A stretch of DNA of 64,000 nucleotides from Latrodectus hesperus (GCA_037975125.1 CM075853.1:56705091-56769090), one strand, 5' to 3'. Shown: positions 1-13,090, numbered from the stretch's first letter. Notes: a model not told the origin generated them from the sequence alone. Program-made: numbers and translations.

Positions 1-1469
1 TTACTATTGTTTAGAGTAATCAATGGAAAGAATTTTTATATTTAGATATATTAATCATGATTGCTTGGCTGATACATTATGTTAAATTGAAAGTTACTGT
101 CAAACTTTAAACGTCCTTTATCAAATTGCATATCACAATTTGATAAGGATGTTTTCCTTAATGGATAAAAAATTTTCAAAGATAATATAACATATTATAA
201 GAAGAGAAAAATAATTATTTAAATGAAGAAGCCAATTTTAGTCTAAGCAGTAAAAATATATTTATTATTTTATTTCATATTGGAAGTCATAGTATCCCAT
301 CCAACTTTCCAATGATCGAAAATTGGTAATTCGACGTTGATATTGTCTTGAAGAGTTAAGCTAAGCAATTGAGTTTCATTGGAATATTCTGAAACTGTGG
401 AAAACGACATAAAAAACCATGTTGAAGTGTTAATTTTGATTAAAAATTACAAAGCCTAAATCTAGATAAATTTTAGGGTCTTAGAAAAGGACTAAAATTT
501 TATTATTATATTTATAAGTGATATAAATAACCAAGTAAATTTAATTTTTTTATAAACTCGCACACACACACAACTATAATTTTTAATTATTACCTTCTCT
601 TAAAATAAAACCGAACTAGTAATTATAAGCATTTGACAAAAAATGAATATTGTGTGTGATATCTTGCATTTAGAGCTACATTTATATTTACTTTTTAAAA
701 CAAATATTTTTAAATTCTTAATGTGTATTTAATTGACTTTTTTATTATGTATATTAATACCATAAATAAATATTTTCCTTAAATTGATTGATTTGTTAAG
801 CATTAAAATTATTAATAGATGAAAATTGTTATAATTTACAATTCTAGGTGGTAACGCTAAATTAAATTTGCATCTCATCTTCATCTCTATTTAAGAACCA
901 AATTTATATTGTTATTCTTGTTATGGGTTTTTATGTAGTATCCTATATCACTATAACTAAATACAAAGAGATTTTTATAATATCTCAGTTTTAAAGTTTA
1001 ATAGTTAAATGTATCGCTTCATTCTGGATTATATGGATAGAAGTACAATATTTACGTTCCATTATTCGCGTCTGCAGTTTCATACCTTTTATTGAAAACT
1101 GTTATTTAATATGGTTAGAAATATATAGATTCAATCTTTCAAATTCAATTCTCAGGACAATTTTTTAATTTGACAAAAATAACTTATCTTTGAATAAAAA
1201 TTTAAAAAAATGTATTCGTGTAAACTAAGATTAACTAGTTTATCTTCAGTTTCCTCGGTTTAAGTAAGTTTATGCATAGTCAATAATCTTACAAATCAGC
1301 AAAACTAATGTATATTTATAGATTTATTAATTTCATATTTTAAATATATTTTCCTATAAATAGTTTCATAAACATAAAAATAATAAGTGCCGATCTTACT
1401 ACTTTCATACGCAAATAAATCATCTTGAAATGTTAACAAGGAGAGCAATATGCCATTACTTCTATAATA
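1..1469. other. AT-rich 5' flank, no gene
   Basis: Low-complexity AT-rich DNA. A short (CA)n stretch lies near 559-573. No coding frame, RNA gene or recognisable repeat is seen. Confidence 0.6.
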
Positions 1470-1499
1470 ACGAGATCTGTTGTTAATTTAAAATATGCT

Positions 1500-2150
1500 T
1501 AGGATAGAACAAGAAATTTTGAATTTCAACGAAGAACAAGACTGTAGAGAATGCATTAGAAACTAAAACTAAATTAGTCGAATTAGGGATGATTGGACGT
1601 TAACAACGTAGTTTCAAAGAAACGAAATGCAACTACGAGTCTTCTCGTCTACGTCAGAGAATATAAAAACGAAAGCAAATGCAGGAGCTTAATCATTACT
1701 GGGAAAAGGTATGTATATTTCCGTAGTAATGACCAGGAACAGTAGCAGCAAGGAAAAAATTGCATTTTTATCCCGGGAAATAAAAGCGACGTCAAGAAAA
1801 TTTTCTCCGCTTATTTCTCTCTGCGCGAGGAGGTAGTTACGAAAAGTAATTGCATTTTCTTCGTCGTTCCTCGTGTCCTACAGAGAAAAAGGGAATAAAT
1901 AAATGAAAAAAAAGAGGAAAGATTCCCCTGGTGAAGGGGATGCCTGTTATTTCTTGTTCTCTACTGCTCAACCCTATAGTGCTCTTTGTTCTGGTTACCA
2001 TGGGAACAGGAAGACTCCGAGCCAGAATCCGTCCCTATAGTAGATTAATTAAAAAAGTTTTCTATTCATGAAGAAAAGAAGTGAGGGGCGGGCGAAGCTG
2101 AGAAAGGCCAGGGTAGGGCACGCCAACGTGCTAACAAAACGCCGCCCCTG
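1500..2150. promoter_or_regulatory. GC-richer upstream block, enhancer candidate
   Basis: Sequence here is clearly less AT-biased than its flanks and has no convincing coding frame. It holds an X-box-like motif (1994-2007), a SOX-like CTTTGTTC directly upstream (1984-1991), and a TTAATTAA-type homeodomain core near 2045. A conserved regulatory element is one explanation; a decayed repeat is another. Confidence 0.35.
1994..2007. promoter_or_regulatory. RFX X-box-like motif
   Basis: GTTACCATGGGAAC closely matches the palindromic RFX X-box GTTGCCATGGYAAC (two half-sites around CCATGG). It is about 15 kb upstream of NK2.1 exon 1. Confidence 0.35.
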
Positions 2151-2619
2151 TAAATTTCTTCCTCTTCTACTTCGCAAAATAATAAATGAAGCTTGTTTCG
2201 ATGTTGAGAAAAGTTCTTATTCGCTGCTTGCTATTAGAAGGAGAAGAGGCATTCCCTTGTGTGTTCTGCGTTGGGATTCTTCAGGTTTTTACACCCTTTT
2301 GTTTATTTATCTTTGTATTTTACTTTATTTTGTGGCAACGACAAATTTGTTTTCCTTTGTTCCCTTTCAAGTTCTTGAGGGACTAAAAAAGAATGGAGCA
2401 AAATAAAAAAATGAAAAACAAATATAAATAAAAAATAACTCAGATTTGAATGTCTCTTCCAAATGTGGTAACACAAATTTAAAAAAAAATATATTTGTTC
2501 GCTGTGGGTAAATGCTTTATTTTTTTAAACATTTGAGCGTTCTTTCAAACAAAAAAAGGCACTTTTCTTCAGTAAAAGTAAAAATAAATAAACGTATTTT
2601 ATTTTTTTCTTTGTATAAG

Positions 2620-2960
2620 ACACTAGTACTTCAATCTCTTCAATTTTGTCTCTGTCATTTGAAGTGAAGGCAGCAAGAGAGAGAGATTTCTGTTCCATCT
2701 CGTTTCGGTGAATCTTTTCCAAAGCTTAAGAATAGCGAATGAAGAACTTTTCCCTCAGAGTTTTCAATTAAATTGAAGGGATTTCTTCACGTTTTTTTGG
2801 GGAGTCGTTTAAAGTATTTCGAAATTTAAAAGGGTTGTTTAGGCCATTTCCTCCCACGCATATAGTTCCCACTTGTCTCTAATTTCCTAAACGAATGAAG
2901 AGCTAGTGGCGTATTTGTTTCTCATCAAACATAAGAGTTTATATGTAATTTCAATGGCAA
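2620..2960. other. Second GC-richer upstream block
   Basis: Includes a short GA run (2674-2685) and mixed-composition sequence to about 2960. No coding potential recognised. Possible regulatory DNA or unclassified repeat. Confidence 0.25.
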
Positions 2961-3299
2961 CGTTAATAAATTATTTTCATGCTCGGTTTTTATTTAATTT
3001 AATTTTATTTTTTTATTTAGTAATCTTTATTGAGAACATTTTCCGAGTAAAATAGTCTATTAAGATACTCTTTTTTCTAAGAGTGACAAAATTTAAAAAT
3101 GAAATTTTAAAAAAACTTGTTTAAAATTCATATTAGAACGAATTAAATTAACACATTTCTTATTGATCAAAATATTCAATGTATTTTAAATACACTATTT
3201 CATTTAAGATAAATAAAAAATTTCAGTGTTTATAGCAATTTAAGTTTGATTCTTTAAAATAATAATTTCAAAATATTTTCTTCTAATATTGTTATATAT

Positions 3300-3888
3300 A
3301 CACTCTATAACAAAAAAAATCGACGCACCAAGAAGGAGTTGTTCGATTGAGACGAAAATTGGTGAATTGGAAAACAATGTGCAGAATAGTAAATTATTAA
3401 AATTTCAGAACAATTGAATAATTTATTGCAGAGTCGCAGTAACAAGTTCAATAAGGTGTTGACTCGCCTCTAGCTTGAATAAAAGCTGACACACGGCGTG
3501 GCATAGACCGATAAAACTCCCGGATGGTCTCCTGCGTTATTTCCTTCTAAATTCACTTCAATTGTAGAACGAGGTTATCAATATTCCGTGCCAGATGCAA
3601 TCGCCTTCCCATCATATCTCAAACAGGCTTGATGGAGAGAGGTCTGTCGATCTGGCAGGCCAAGGAAGAGTTTGACAAGCTTGCAGACAGTTCATAGCAA
3701 CACATACCGTATGTGGTCTGGCATTGTCCTGCTGAAAAACCAGCCCAGGGCACTACGAAAGGAACGGTAGCAAAACAGGTCTTAGGATGTCGTCGACGTA
3801 TCGCTGTGCAGTAAGTGTACCTCTAATGACGACCAAAGGGGTCCGGCTGTCAAAGGAAATGTCACCCCAAACCATAATACCTTGTTGA
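3300..3888 (-). mobile_element. Truncated Tc1-like element, minus orientation
   Basis: Contains the transposase remnant plus about 150 bp of 3' sequence running to an apparent end near 3300 (CACTCTATAACA). The 5' half of the element is absent; at about 3889 it abuts a second fragment of the same family in opposite orientation. Confidence 0.75.
3448..3888 (-). pseudogene. Tc1-type transposase remnant (C-terminal part)
   Basis: Reading the minus strand from 3888 gives a Tc1-family DDE domain: GIMVWGD, a block with TPLVVIRGTLTAQRYVDDIL, then FQQDNARPHT, which carries the second catalytic Asp. Several stops and frameshifts follow. In the restored alignment the usual IEHVWDMM block reads IKPV-stop-DMM, so the catalytic Glu is Lys and the Trp codon is a stop. 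The frame closes with STPY and TGA at 3448-3450. The N-terminal half, including the DNA-binding helices, is missing; Tc1 transposases are usually about 340 residues and only about 147 codons remain. The sequence below it down to about 3300 looks like the 3' non-coding end. Dead copy. Confidence 0.85.
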
Positions 3889-3891
3889 AAT

Positions 3892-4063
3892 ACCGCAGAA
3901 GACCATCCGGGAACTTTATCGGTCTATGCCGCGCCGTGTGGCACCTTTATCCAGGCTAGAAACGGGTCAACACCTTATTGAGTTTGTTACTGTAACATTG
4001 AAATAAATTATTCATTTGTTCTGAAATTTAAATCATTTGCTATTCTGTACATTGTCTAGATTA
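3892..4063 (+). mobile_element. Second Tc1-like fragment, plus orientation
   Basis: This stretch is an approximately 85% match by eye to the reverse complement of about 3371-3535. It covers the end of the transposase (TIRELYRSMPRR, a frameshift, then a STPY-type end) and 3' non-coding sequence. Together the two fragments form an imperfect inverted repeat with arms of about 165 bp around the body of the minus copy. Confidence 0.75.
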
Positions 4064-4109
4064 ATACATTGTATAAATTATCTTTTGAATAAAAGATAAT
4101 CTAAAATTA

Positions 4110-5096
4110 TAGTTGTATGAAGAAATAGAATATACATACTGGAAAGCAAATCCAAAAGCTTGGGTAACAGGAAATTTATTTAAAGATTGGTTTTGTGCCA
4201 AGCGTTGAGCGTTATTTAAGGCAGAAAATTTTTAGCTTTAAGGTGCTATTACTTTTAGATAACGCTCCATGCCACCCACAAGATTTGACTCATCCCAACG
4301 TCAGAATAGTGTTCCTACCACCTAACACAACTTCGTTACTTCAACCATTGGATCAAGGTATTATTTATACCTTTAAAACGTATTATATAAGAAAATCCTT
4401 ACAGTGGATTTTAGACGCAAGCCGATTTGGAATTAATTAGCGTAATGGAAGCTTGGAAGAAATTTTCAATCAAGCACTGTATCGAAATCATATCTTTGTC
4501 GCTGAAAGAAATAAAAAATTCAACCTTAAATGCGTGTTAGAAGAAGATATGACCCTCTTCAGTTGAGACAGAAAACATGCGTGAAACATCAGAAAACGAA
4601 ATTGGTGTCATATTAAAAGTCGCTAAATCAATCGGAGGCAAAGGTTTTGTGGATATGGCTACTGAAGACATTTAAGAATTATTAGTGGAAGGAGAAGTTG
4701 ACGAAGCGGATTTGATGGAAATGGCATCCCAGGATGCAAATCAAATAGATTTTGAGGACGCTAGCTCTGATGAAGATTGTGCAGTTAAGAATTTAACATT
4801 AAAAGAATTACAAGAAGGCCTATGCTTAGCGGAAAATCTCGAGTCATTTTTCTTGAAAATAGACCCTTCCACGGAAAGAAGTCGAAAATTCAAAAGGGAG
4901 CTGCAAAACTGTTTAACTCCATACAGCGAAATTTACAATGACCTAGTAAGAACCTAGAAGAATTCGATTACAGATTTTTTAAGAGGGAAAAACATACAAA
5001 AACTTTAAATAGAGAAAAAAGTTCTGAAAGTGAAGGCGATATCGTTCCACCCAAAAAATGTTCTCGGTTGATTGTACTGAGCAGTGACGACGAATA
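4110..5096 (+). pseudogene. Tigger/pogo-type (DDE_1) transposase pseudogene
   Basis: The frame starts without a Met in a block reading [15 protein letters not shown], shifts frame at about 4192, and continues [11 protein letters not shown]. The DDE_1 core follows: [11 protein letters not shown] (second catalytic Asp) and [18 protein letters not shown] (third Asp), as in Tigger, jerky and CENP-B-like transposases. It is broken by a stop after [10 protein letters not shown] (4438), a shift before MEAWKKFSIKHCI, and a stop at 4674-4676. The acidic tail (4685-4957) with IDPSTERSRKFKRELQN is the usual Tigger C-terminus. The N-terminal HTH/CENP-B region and first catalytic Asp are absent. Dead copy. 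Confidence 0.88.
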
Positions 5097-5336
5097 AATT
5101 CATTAAATTAGGGTTGCGTTAGATTAAAATATTTTTTCTTACTTTGAGTTGGATATACATTTATTATTTAATAAAAATTAAGTTGTTTATGTCGAATTAA
5201 AAAAAATATTTGTTTTTATTAAGTTTTTGGAAAGTAACCCCCTTTTTGTACTAGTTCTGGGTCTCATACAACACGATTTCACACAACACGGCATTTTCTA
5301 GGAACCTAACTACCGTGTTATAGGAAGGTTATCTGT
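4110..5336 (+). mobile_element. Tigger/pogo DNA transposon relic
   Basis: Comprises the transposase pseudogene, about 120 bp of AT-rich sequence, and a 3' terminal block at about 5230-5336 that, read backwards from the end, begins TACAGATAACCTTCCTATAA, resembling Tigger inverted termini. The 5' end is missing; the left limit given is where homology becomes visible. Confidence 0.7.
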
Positions 5337-5783
5337 ACACAAATAATTTACTTCTATAAACAATTTTATATACTTTATATCTTTCTGTACAATTCTATAT
5401 TCAATTTTATATACTTATTATCTTTGTTAATACCATTTTTATGGGTAATTGTGATATTCATTTATAATTAATGTGATATTCATAATATAAATTTATATCA
5501 ATTGAATAGTTATTTGTTAACTTCAAAAATACACGAATTATATGCACCTCAATGCCCTATCTCACATTTATTAGCATAAATAATAATTAATATTATTTTG
5601 AAAATCAAATTTGTATATTTTGAAATTATATGTATGAGAGAGGGGGGAGAGAAATTTCGTCTATATTAGCCAAGTAATTTTTATATTAGAGAGATCTCTC
5701 TAAATATATCTTGTTTAACTTTTATTAGCCTATATGTATCCCTTGATTTTATTAATTGCTAATTAATCAATTTATGAATAGTT

Positions 5784-5838
5784 TATATAGCTCTATAACA
5801 TTATTAACTTATAGTTAATAAAGATACAGAGCTATATA
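5784..5838. repeat. 26-bp inverted repeat hairpin
   Basis: Arms 5784-5809 and 5813-5838 with a 3-nt loop; 23 of 26 positions pair. The outer 11 bp (TATATAGCTCT) and inner 9 bp (TTATTAACT) are perfect. Confidence 0.6.
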
Positions 5839-6399
5839 ATTTATTTGTAAATTGGTGGATTGTTATGCATAGAATGAGTTTTCAGATTATATAAAATCAA
5901 TATCTTTATTTTAATCAATCTTCATCACTTCATAAGTCAAAGAAAAGTTATATAGTTATATTTTCGTATTATTGAATGTAAAATTTCTGTTGCTACTTTT
6001 ATTGAATTTTAAATGTTTATTAAAATAGATAAATAATTTTTAATAATAAATTTGGATTTTATTTAATATTTCAATTCCCTAATTACATTAATTTCTGTAA
6101 TATTAATTCCTAACTGAGTCTAGATACCTTTTTACGCAATTTTTCTAATCATAAAATAATACATTGTAAAGAAATTAAAAGCTGAGAAAATTCAGAATTT
6201 GTCACACTTCTATTAAAATCACAGTTGGTCAATTACACTTCATGTTCCTCCCAATACATTATACACATGAAAATTTGAAAAAAAACTAAAATATTTCAAA
6301 ATGTTTAAAGTATTAATACACATTATGATTATGAATTCAAGTAGAGCTTATAAAATCTTCAAATTAAGATGAACAATAACAAAACAGTCCTTACAGTAG

Positions 6400-6400
<1 letters not shown>

Positions 6401-6447
<47 letters not shown>

Positions 6448-6454
6448 TATATAT
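6401..6454. repeat. (TA)n microsatellite
   Basis: 54 bp of alternating TA with one phase slip at 6440. Confidence 0.97.
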
Positions 6455-9400
6455 GAAAAAAAAACTCCATGAAAAAAACTTTACAGAATATAAAAAATAA
6501 ATTTTGTCATAAAAAACTTATTTCAAATTTAAAAAAATTGGAAATAATTTAATTCATTTCTTCTTTTAACCTTGAGAGATATTAAAAAATTTCAGTGTAT
6601 TTCTGCCATGACACACTTGGCGTTCAAAAAGTGAAGCATAGAAAAAGCCAACATCAAAATTATCATATAGCATCACATCAAAACTTTTCATTTTGAAAAT
6701 ATTGATAAATATAAAACTATCTTTCAATGCTCTTTAACTGAAGTTTAAGTAATAAAAGGCATTTACCCTGAAACTAAATTATAGGGGTGTTTTTAGAACA
6801 AATATTACAAATCGTAGTATCAATCTAAAAAAATTCCTTAAAGTTTAATATCGTTTTCATAAATTATTAAATTAGCTAATGCACAAATATATTATCGATG
6901 GTAAATATATAAATAGAATAAGTAAAAAAATATAACAGTTAAAAAAGGGACACATACTTAAAAAAAAAATGCATAAGAAAAATGTATTAACTTAAAGCAT
7001 CATTTACAGAAAAAAGATAGAAAATATCTTATGTATTTTAATATTGTTTGTATAAACCTAAATAATAAAAAAATCATTAAAAGCATAGGCCTTAGGAAAA
7101 CTCTGGATGAAATAAATTAAAATAACTTCTTTAAAAATGAAACTACCAAACGAAATCATGTTGATAGAATGTGAGGCACTATGGTAAAATAAAAATTTAA
7201 TTCTTAAAGTGTGTCTTCAAACCGTTTGTTAACAAAGAATTATATTTTCAAAACAAGCTAGTATTAATGTTTATGTGTGAAAAATAGCTATAGGATAATA
7301 ATAAATTTAAAATTTAATATTTAGAAACAAAGTATTCAAGTAAACGGAGTATTAGATACTTCCCATTTATATATAAAATATTCTTCATTTATGAAATAAT
7401 CTTTTGAGACACTGTTATTTAATTATAGAACTGGGTATCGAATTATTTTGAATTAATTACAGAAGAAAATATCCAATTATTTATTTATATCAGTTATATG
7501 CCCCAAAATTTTATTTTTTTTTTAATTTGAAGTTTCAATCCACTAAATTTCAATGTTTTTATCTCATTCGAAACTTGAGAATTACTTTTTTTTTGTAAAT
7601 TGCTTTATCTAAGGGAAAAAAACTTTATAATTGGTAGAACGGAAGATGATGCAGATAATAAATATTTTATTGCTATAAAATTATTTTGTAATATAAGTTT
7701 TCCATTAAATGCATGAAAATCCATGATAATTATATTTATTTTCCATTTTATATCGTACAAGAAAATACTATATAGAGAAATGAAGTCCTAAAACAGTAAG
7801 TTAAATAGAAATCATCAATTTGCATGAAAGCAACAGATAATATTAATTAAAATAATAAATATCCTAATGAAAATTATGACTCTAAAATATCAAACGTCAT
7901 AGGATATCTAATATCATATAGAGTTTTTTAATGATCTGAATTTCAACTTGACTCAACTTTTCTGATATCCACTCAAAAAATCTTAAATCATCCTGCTTTT
8001 ACAGTTGTCCATAATTGCTGAAGTGTTTTGTATACAAATCTCAAATTTGATGATATTTCATGAATATTTAAGACGATTTATATCCTTTATTCTAGGTGTC
8101 TACATTAAAAACTAGAATTCACAAGATATTCCTCATATCAATCACGAGTGAATTCGGTTAGTTAACATAAGCAAGCAGTTGTTATTCTTAAGAATCCCTT
8201 TTATTTTTTACTATATGAAGCTCATGATTGATTGTAAGTATCTGAACATAACCATTTCCAGTCAATGGCTGGCTCAATTTGAATAAGGTTTGGCGAATTA
8301 TTCAATAAAATAAACCACGTAATTTAGAAACTAATTATAGCTTGAACAATGCCTTGTTTTCTGTGTTAATTTATAATTTAATGAAGTACGCTCCAATCTC
8401 AACCCTACAATCAGTTCTCAAAATCGTGACTTATCTGGAAAAAGTAGTATTTTCTTCAGTAACTTGCAGTCCAATAGAAACACTCAGTAAAGGAAAAATA
8501 AATGTCTATTAAAACCAAATTATGACCTGAGTCCTATATCCCACACTGATTTCTGTTGTTATTTGGAGTAATATTGCTTGTCTGAGTACTCTACCCATGT
8601 TTTTTTTTAAAATAGATGCATTTGGCCATTTTATCTAAGTAAATAAGTAATATTTGAAATAATTCTTTTTAGAAACACATTTGATTACAGGATTCAAGGA
8701 ATGCTGAAATTCCGAAATTAAATTCTATTTTCATCTAACCTTTGATTCAAAGTCAGTTTATTCTCTTCATTCTATCCTTTTGATGTCAAATTTTTTTGAT
8801 ATACCTTACTTGAGAAAAAATAAAATTCCTGATCACGAATTCTCCTTTTATATTTTTCTTGGGAGATACTTCTAGATTTTGAATATTTACATGCATACAT
8901 AGAATGATGCCATGCATCTTCAGGGTATTCATGTAAGATGCAAATATACATCATTTAGAGTTTTGACATTATATATCATGAAAGATGAGAAGACATTGAT
9001 CATATAGAATGCCTGTTACCTTTCTTTATGGCAATATTTGTTCATGAGCTATATGTTGTGAAAAAGTCAAATGTAAGTTTTGGATTGCCTTAATCTTGTG
9101 ATTGATTGCATGTATTTCTAATAAATTAAATTTGTCCTTTTAGATTTAGACCCATTTCACAAAACATTCTGAAGTTTTTTAGTTTGAAAGGATATTTAAT
9201 TTAATATTTTTTTTAATAATCATTATGTGTCAGATGATAATTACTCATCATCAGAGAAGCGAGATATTTTTTCAACTCTCTCAAATTCTCTCTCTAGAGA
9301 CTTTAAAAACAGACGTCAAATAATGATGACATCCTTGTGCTGGCTATTCATACTTTCACTGGAATAGAAAAAATATAAATGCAAATAAATTTTAACTTGC

Positions 9401-10214
9401 AAACTCCATAAACTTTTAATACATTTTAAAAGGTTTGAATACATGAATTCATTGTAACTAACTGAAGGAACTCTCTTGTAAGAGATAATAGTACCAGCGG
9501 GAAATATATATTTATTCAGAGATCTGTTAAGAGAGAGTTAAGAGCTTTATAATCGGGAAAATACTTGAGATGTTCTAGTGTTTAAGAATTTTAGATACAC
9601 ATAAATACGGTATATTATACATATATAAAAAGCATTTCAACATCATAAGCTATGTATCGCAAATGATTGAAAATAATCACAAATATATATTGAAAATGAT
9701 AAAAAATTATTTCTCAAGCATGTATAAATAATATTTTACATCATACAATATACAAATATATTAAAAGAAATTCAAAATATATTTCAATTACAACTTTTAA
9801 TGCAATAAAAAATTTTATCATCCTTTTATGATTGTAATTATCTGCATGATATTCATGAAAATGTATTACTTGAGGTAGCAAAGCAAAATTTATCTTCTAT
9901 GACAATAATTTAAATCAAGAAAAAAAATTGTATATATAAAAAATAATTCAAAATCTTTTTTAAAGAATCTAAATAATCATAAATTAAGGAAAATAATTCC
10001 TTGCTATCAATAATGAAGAAATTTATTCTTAAATTTAATCAATTTACATTTCACAGTCTTATTAGAAGCCTTGTCCTACAAAGTATTTAATATTTGAACC
10101 ATTTTCTAAAACTGCGCTAGTCAGCATTTTTAAGTTATTGTAAATTTGAACTATGTTACATTTTTATAATTATTCGTTCATTATTTAACAGCAATAATCA
10201 AAATTTTTAGGTTG

Positions 10215-10343
<129 letters not shown>

Positions 10344-12344
10344 AACTTACATTATTTCATTTTTTATTGTAAAATGTTATAACTTTATTACTGATTTTTA
10401 ATGAAGCATCGAATATTGAATCGCATTATTGTGTAGTAATAGTGTTTGTTTATTAGATCAAATTAAAAAATAAAACATTTTTTAATTTTTATATTATCTC
10501 AGTGGTATATATTAAATAAGTGGAATAAAATCTAAGCCCCTTTAAGATTGCTGAAAAATCCTTTTTTTATATCAGTTGCTTGAAAGAGCTTTATATTTAA
10601 TCAAGTTTTAAAGACATCTTATTTTCCCCTTGAAAACATTATTATTTGCCATTGGTTGTAAATTGTGTTTATAGTTTTAGCTCATTCTATGAACTTAAAT
10701 ATGTGATTTAGGAAATTTTGATCTTGCTTTGTAATTCTAACTGTGAAAAATTTTAACTGTTAAATACATAGGAAATTGTGGATGGAAGAATATTTTATGT
10801 TAGTTAAATTGAAATAATTTAGTTTATAAAGAATTATACTGGAAACTTAAAATTTGATACTTTTTGATTTGCTGATGTTTGTTTGTGATTAATATTTTGG
10901 TGACCATATTAAATATATTTGAAAAAATATGATCTTGTAAAAGCGAAAAAAATTCGCTAATGGGGAAAATTTTTTATTATTAAATTACACCAGTTGATAT
11001 AACAAAAATATCCATGTAAACATTACAGAAATATTTATATTTTCTGCTGTCCGCAATTAAGTTTTTATGAAGTTATAACTTGAAAAACTGTCTTCTAAAT
11101 CTAATTATAATAAAAAAAAGTTTTTTATCCGCTTATCTGGAGTTTTTTTATAATAATTAAATGTAACGAAAATAAAATATAGAAATTATCCATTCATCAC
11201 GAGTTCTTAACTCTTTACATTATTAAAAATTTCTATGATATTTTTAAAAATATCAATTATAATATAGTAGCAATTGATGGTCTTTCTTCTATTATCTTTT
11301 GAAACCAGAAAAGTTATCTATAACAAAAACCAAACTAAATCAAAATTTAAAAATTCTGAAATTGAGACTAACAATTTTTTGTTAATAAGACCCTTTTTCA
11401 ATTATACACATATTTAAAATCAATTTATGAAGTAGTGATGAAAGGATAGCGCCAAAATCTCTATTAACATCTTAGTTAAATTTTCTTATAAAGGAATTCA
11501 CGATGGCTTGTTAAAGTTCATATTTTAAATAAGAAATTTAATTGCAAATATTAATTAAATTTTTAACTTCTTAATATTAAAAAACAATTAAAAAAAACTA
11601 AGGAATATTATTTTTTAATTTGTTTTAAATGAGAATTTTTAAAAATATATTAAAGAAAAGTATCATATTATCTTATCCATACACACAAACATGAGCTTAT
11701 ACCGAAGATTTAATTTCTTAATCGACTTTATAAAGTAATGATGTACAATTTTTAGTATGGAATTTTTCTAATAAATTTTAATTTTTAATCAGAATAAATT
11801 TCACTAACCCTTCAATTAAACTTTCTTATCTTAATGATATTACAATTTATATTAATTTTTATAAAAATAATTACCTAACATAAAATTTTTTTTAGAATTT
11901 CCCAAAAAATATATCCTAATCTTGACAATGAGTTTGTGTGGATTGATTTATTTCCTAAAATATATAGAGAGTTGTAACATCAAATGCATTTGCGAATATG
12001 TCGTATCATCCAATAAGACTTTCTGGCTGAAAATTTCCAAATTCTTAAAATCTACATTTCATCTTCAAAATCTTTCTCTCAATACCGAAATAAATTTTTT
12101 TCACAATTAGGTGACAGTAACCAGACGATGTTAAAATTTTAGAATTTCAATACCGTTTGAGAACTGCATAACTTATTTTGGGAGTTATATATTTCTTTGA
12201 ATGAAATTTTTTGAAAAAGAAAAAATTACTTTTAACCTCTTCAAATTTCAAAAAGGAATCAATGTTTTCGCTGAGGAAAGGTTTTCCATCTAATCTCCCT
12301 TTCAAAGAATAACCAAATCGATACACTTTGAAAAGGCGGCACAA

Positions 12345-12595
12345 TGATTAACTCTCGCTAGTAGCACCACACTCTTATCTTCTTAGGGGGTGAGGTGGGA
12401 CCCTCAAGAGGCGTCTAAAGCCTCACTTGTTGGTTTTAGATTCGGCCATCGATGCAACTTGTTCCTTAAATGAGTGTTATTTAGGAGCTATCTTCGATAC
12501 TCCGGACAGTTAAGCTGCTCCCTCTTCAGGCATCCACTCGCAAGAGATGATTTAGATCTGTGCAAGAGCATCAAAATAGGGGACGAAATACAAGA
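12345..12595. other. GC-richer block of unknown nature
   Basis: About 250 bp of mixed-composition sequence abruptly flanked by AT-rich DNA. It contains no sustained reading frame. The sharp edges suggest an old interspersed repeat, but I could not match it to a family or find target-site duplications. Confidence 0.3.
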
Positions 12596-12983
12596 TAAAA
12601 TATTATATTTGTAGGTCATGAGCGAAAAAGTATCCAAAAAAATTCACTCATCATTTATATTATCCCAATTTTTCAAAATAATTTAAAACATTTTTCATCA
12701 AAATAAATTGATTTAGCAAAAATGATACACACACTTAGAATTCACGAATATATGATTTTTAGGTCCTTTTGCAAATATCTATTACTCTGAGACGAAATAA
12801 TCAGAAATTAATTTTAAATACTAAAGAAATAATTTTAATTACTTTATGTCCATTTCTTTAGAAGAAAAGAATAAATAAAAACTATTGTCTTAGTTGTTTG
12901 AAAAATTAAAGTTCTTTTTGTTGTTTTTATATTAATGAAAATGTAAAATACAGTAAATTTATGATAAATATTTATGTAGAATT

Positions 12984-13090
12984 TAACTGGTTTCATATGA
13001 AATGAATAACTGGCTTCATATGAAAAGAATCCAAATGGCTTCGTATGAAATGAATTCAACTGGCTTCGTATGAAATGAACTGGTTTAAAT
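12984..13090. repeat. Minisatellite, unit about 25 bp
   Basis: Four to five degenerate copies of CTGGCTTCRTATGAAATGAA, starting near 12987, 13010, 13035, 13060 and 13080 (spacings 23, 25, 25, 20). Each full unit carries the palindrome TTCATATGAA or its TTCGTATGAA variant. Confidence 0.85.

Noticed and set aside
2068..2406. 112-codon + strand frame in the upstream block
   Set aside because: No recognisable family; it overlaps another frame and ends in AT-rich hydrophobic sequence typical of chance ORFs.
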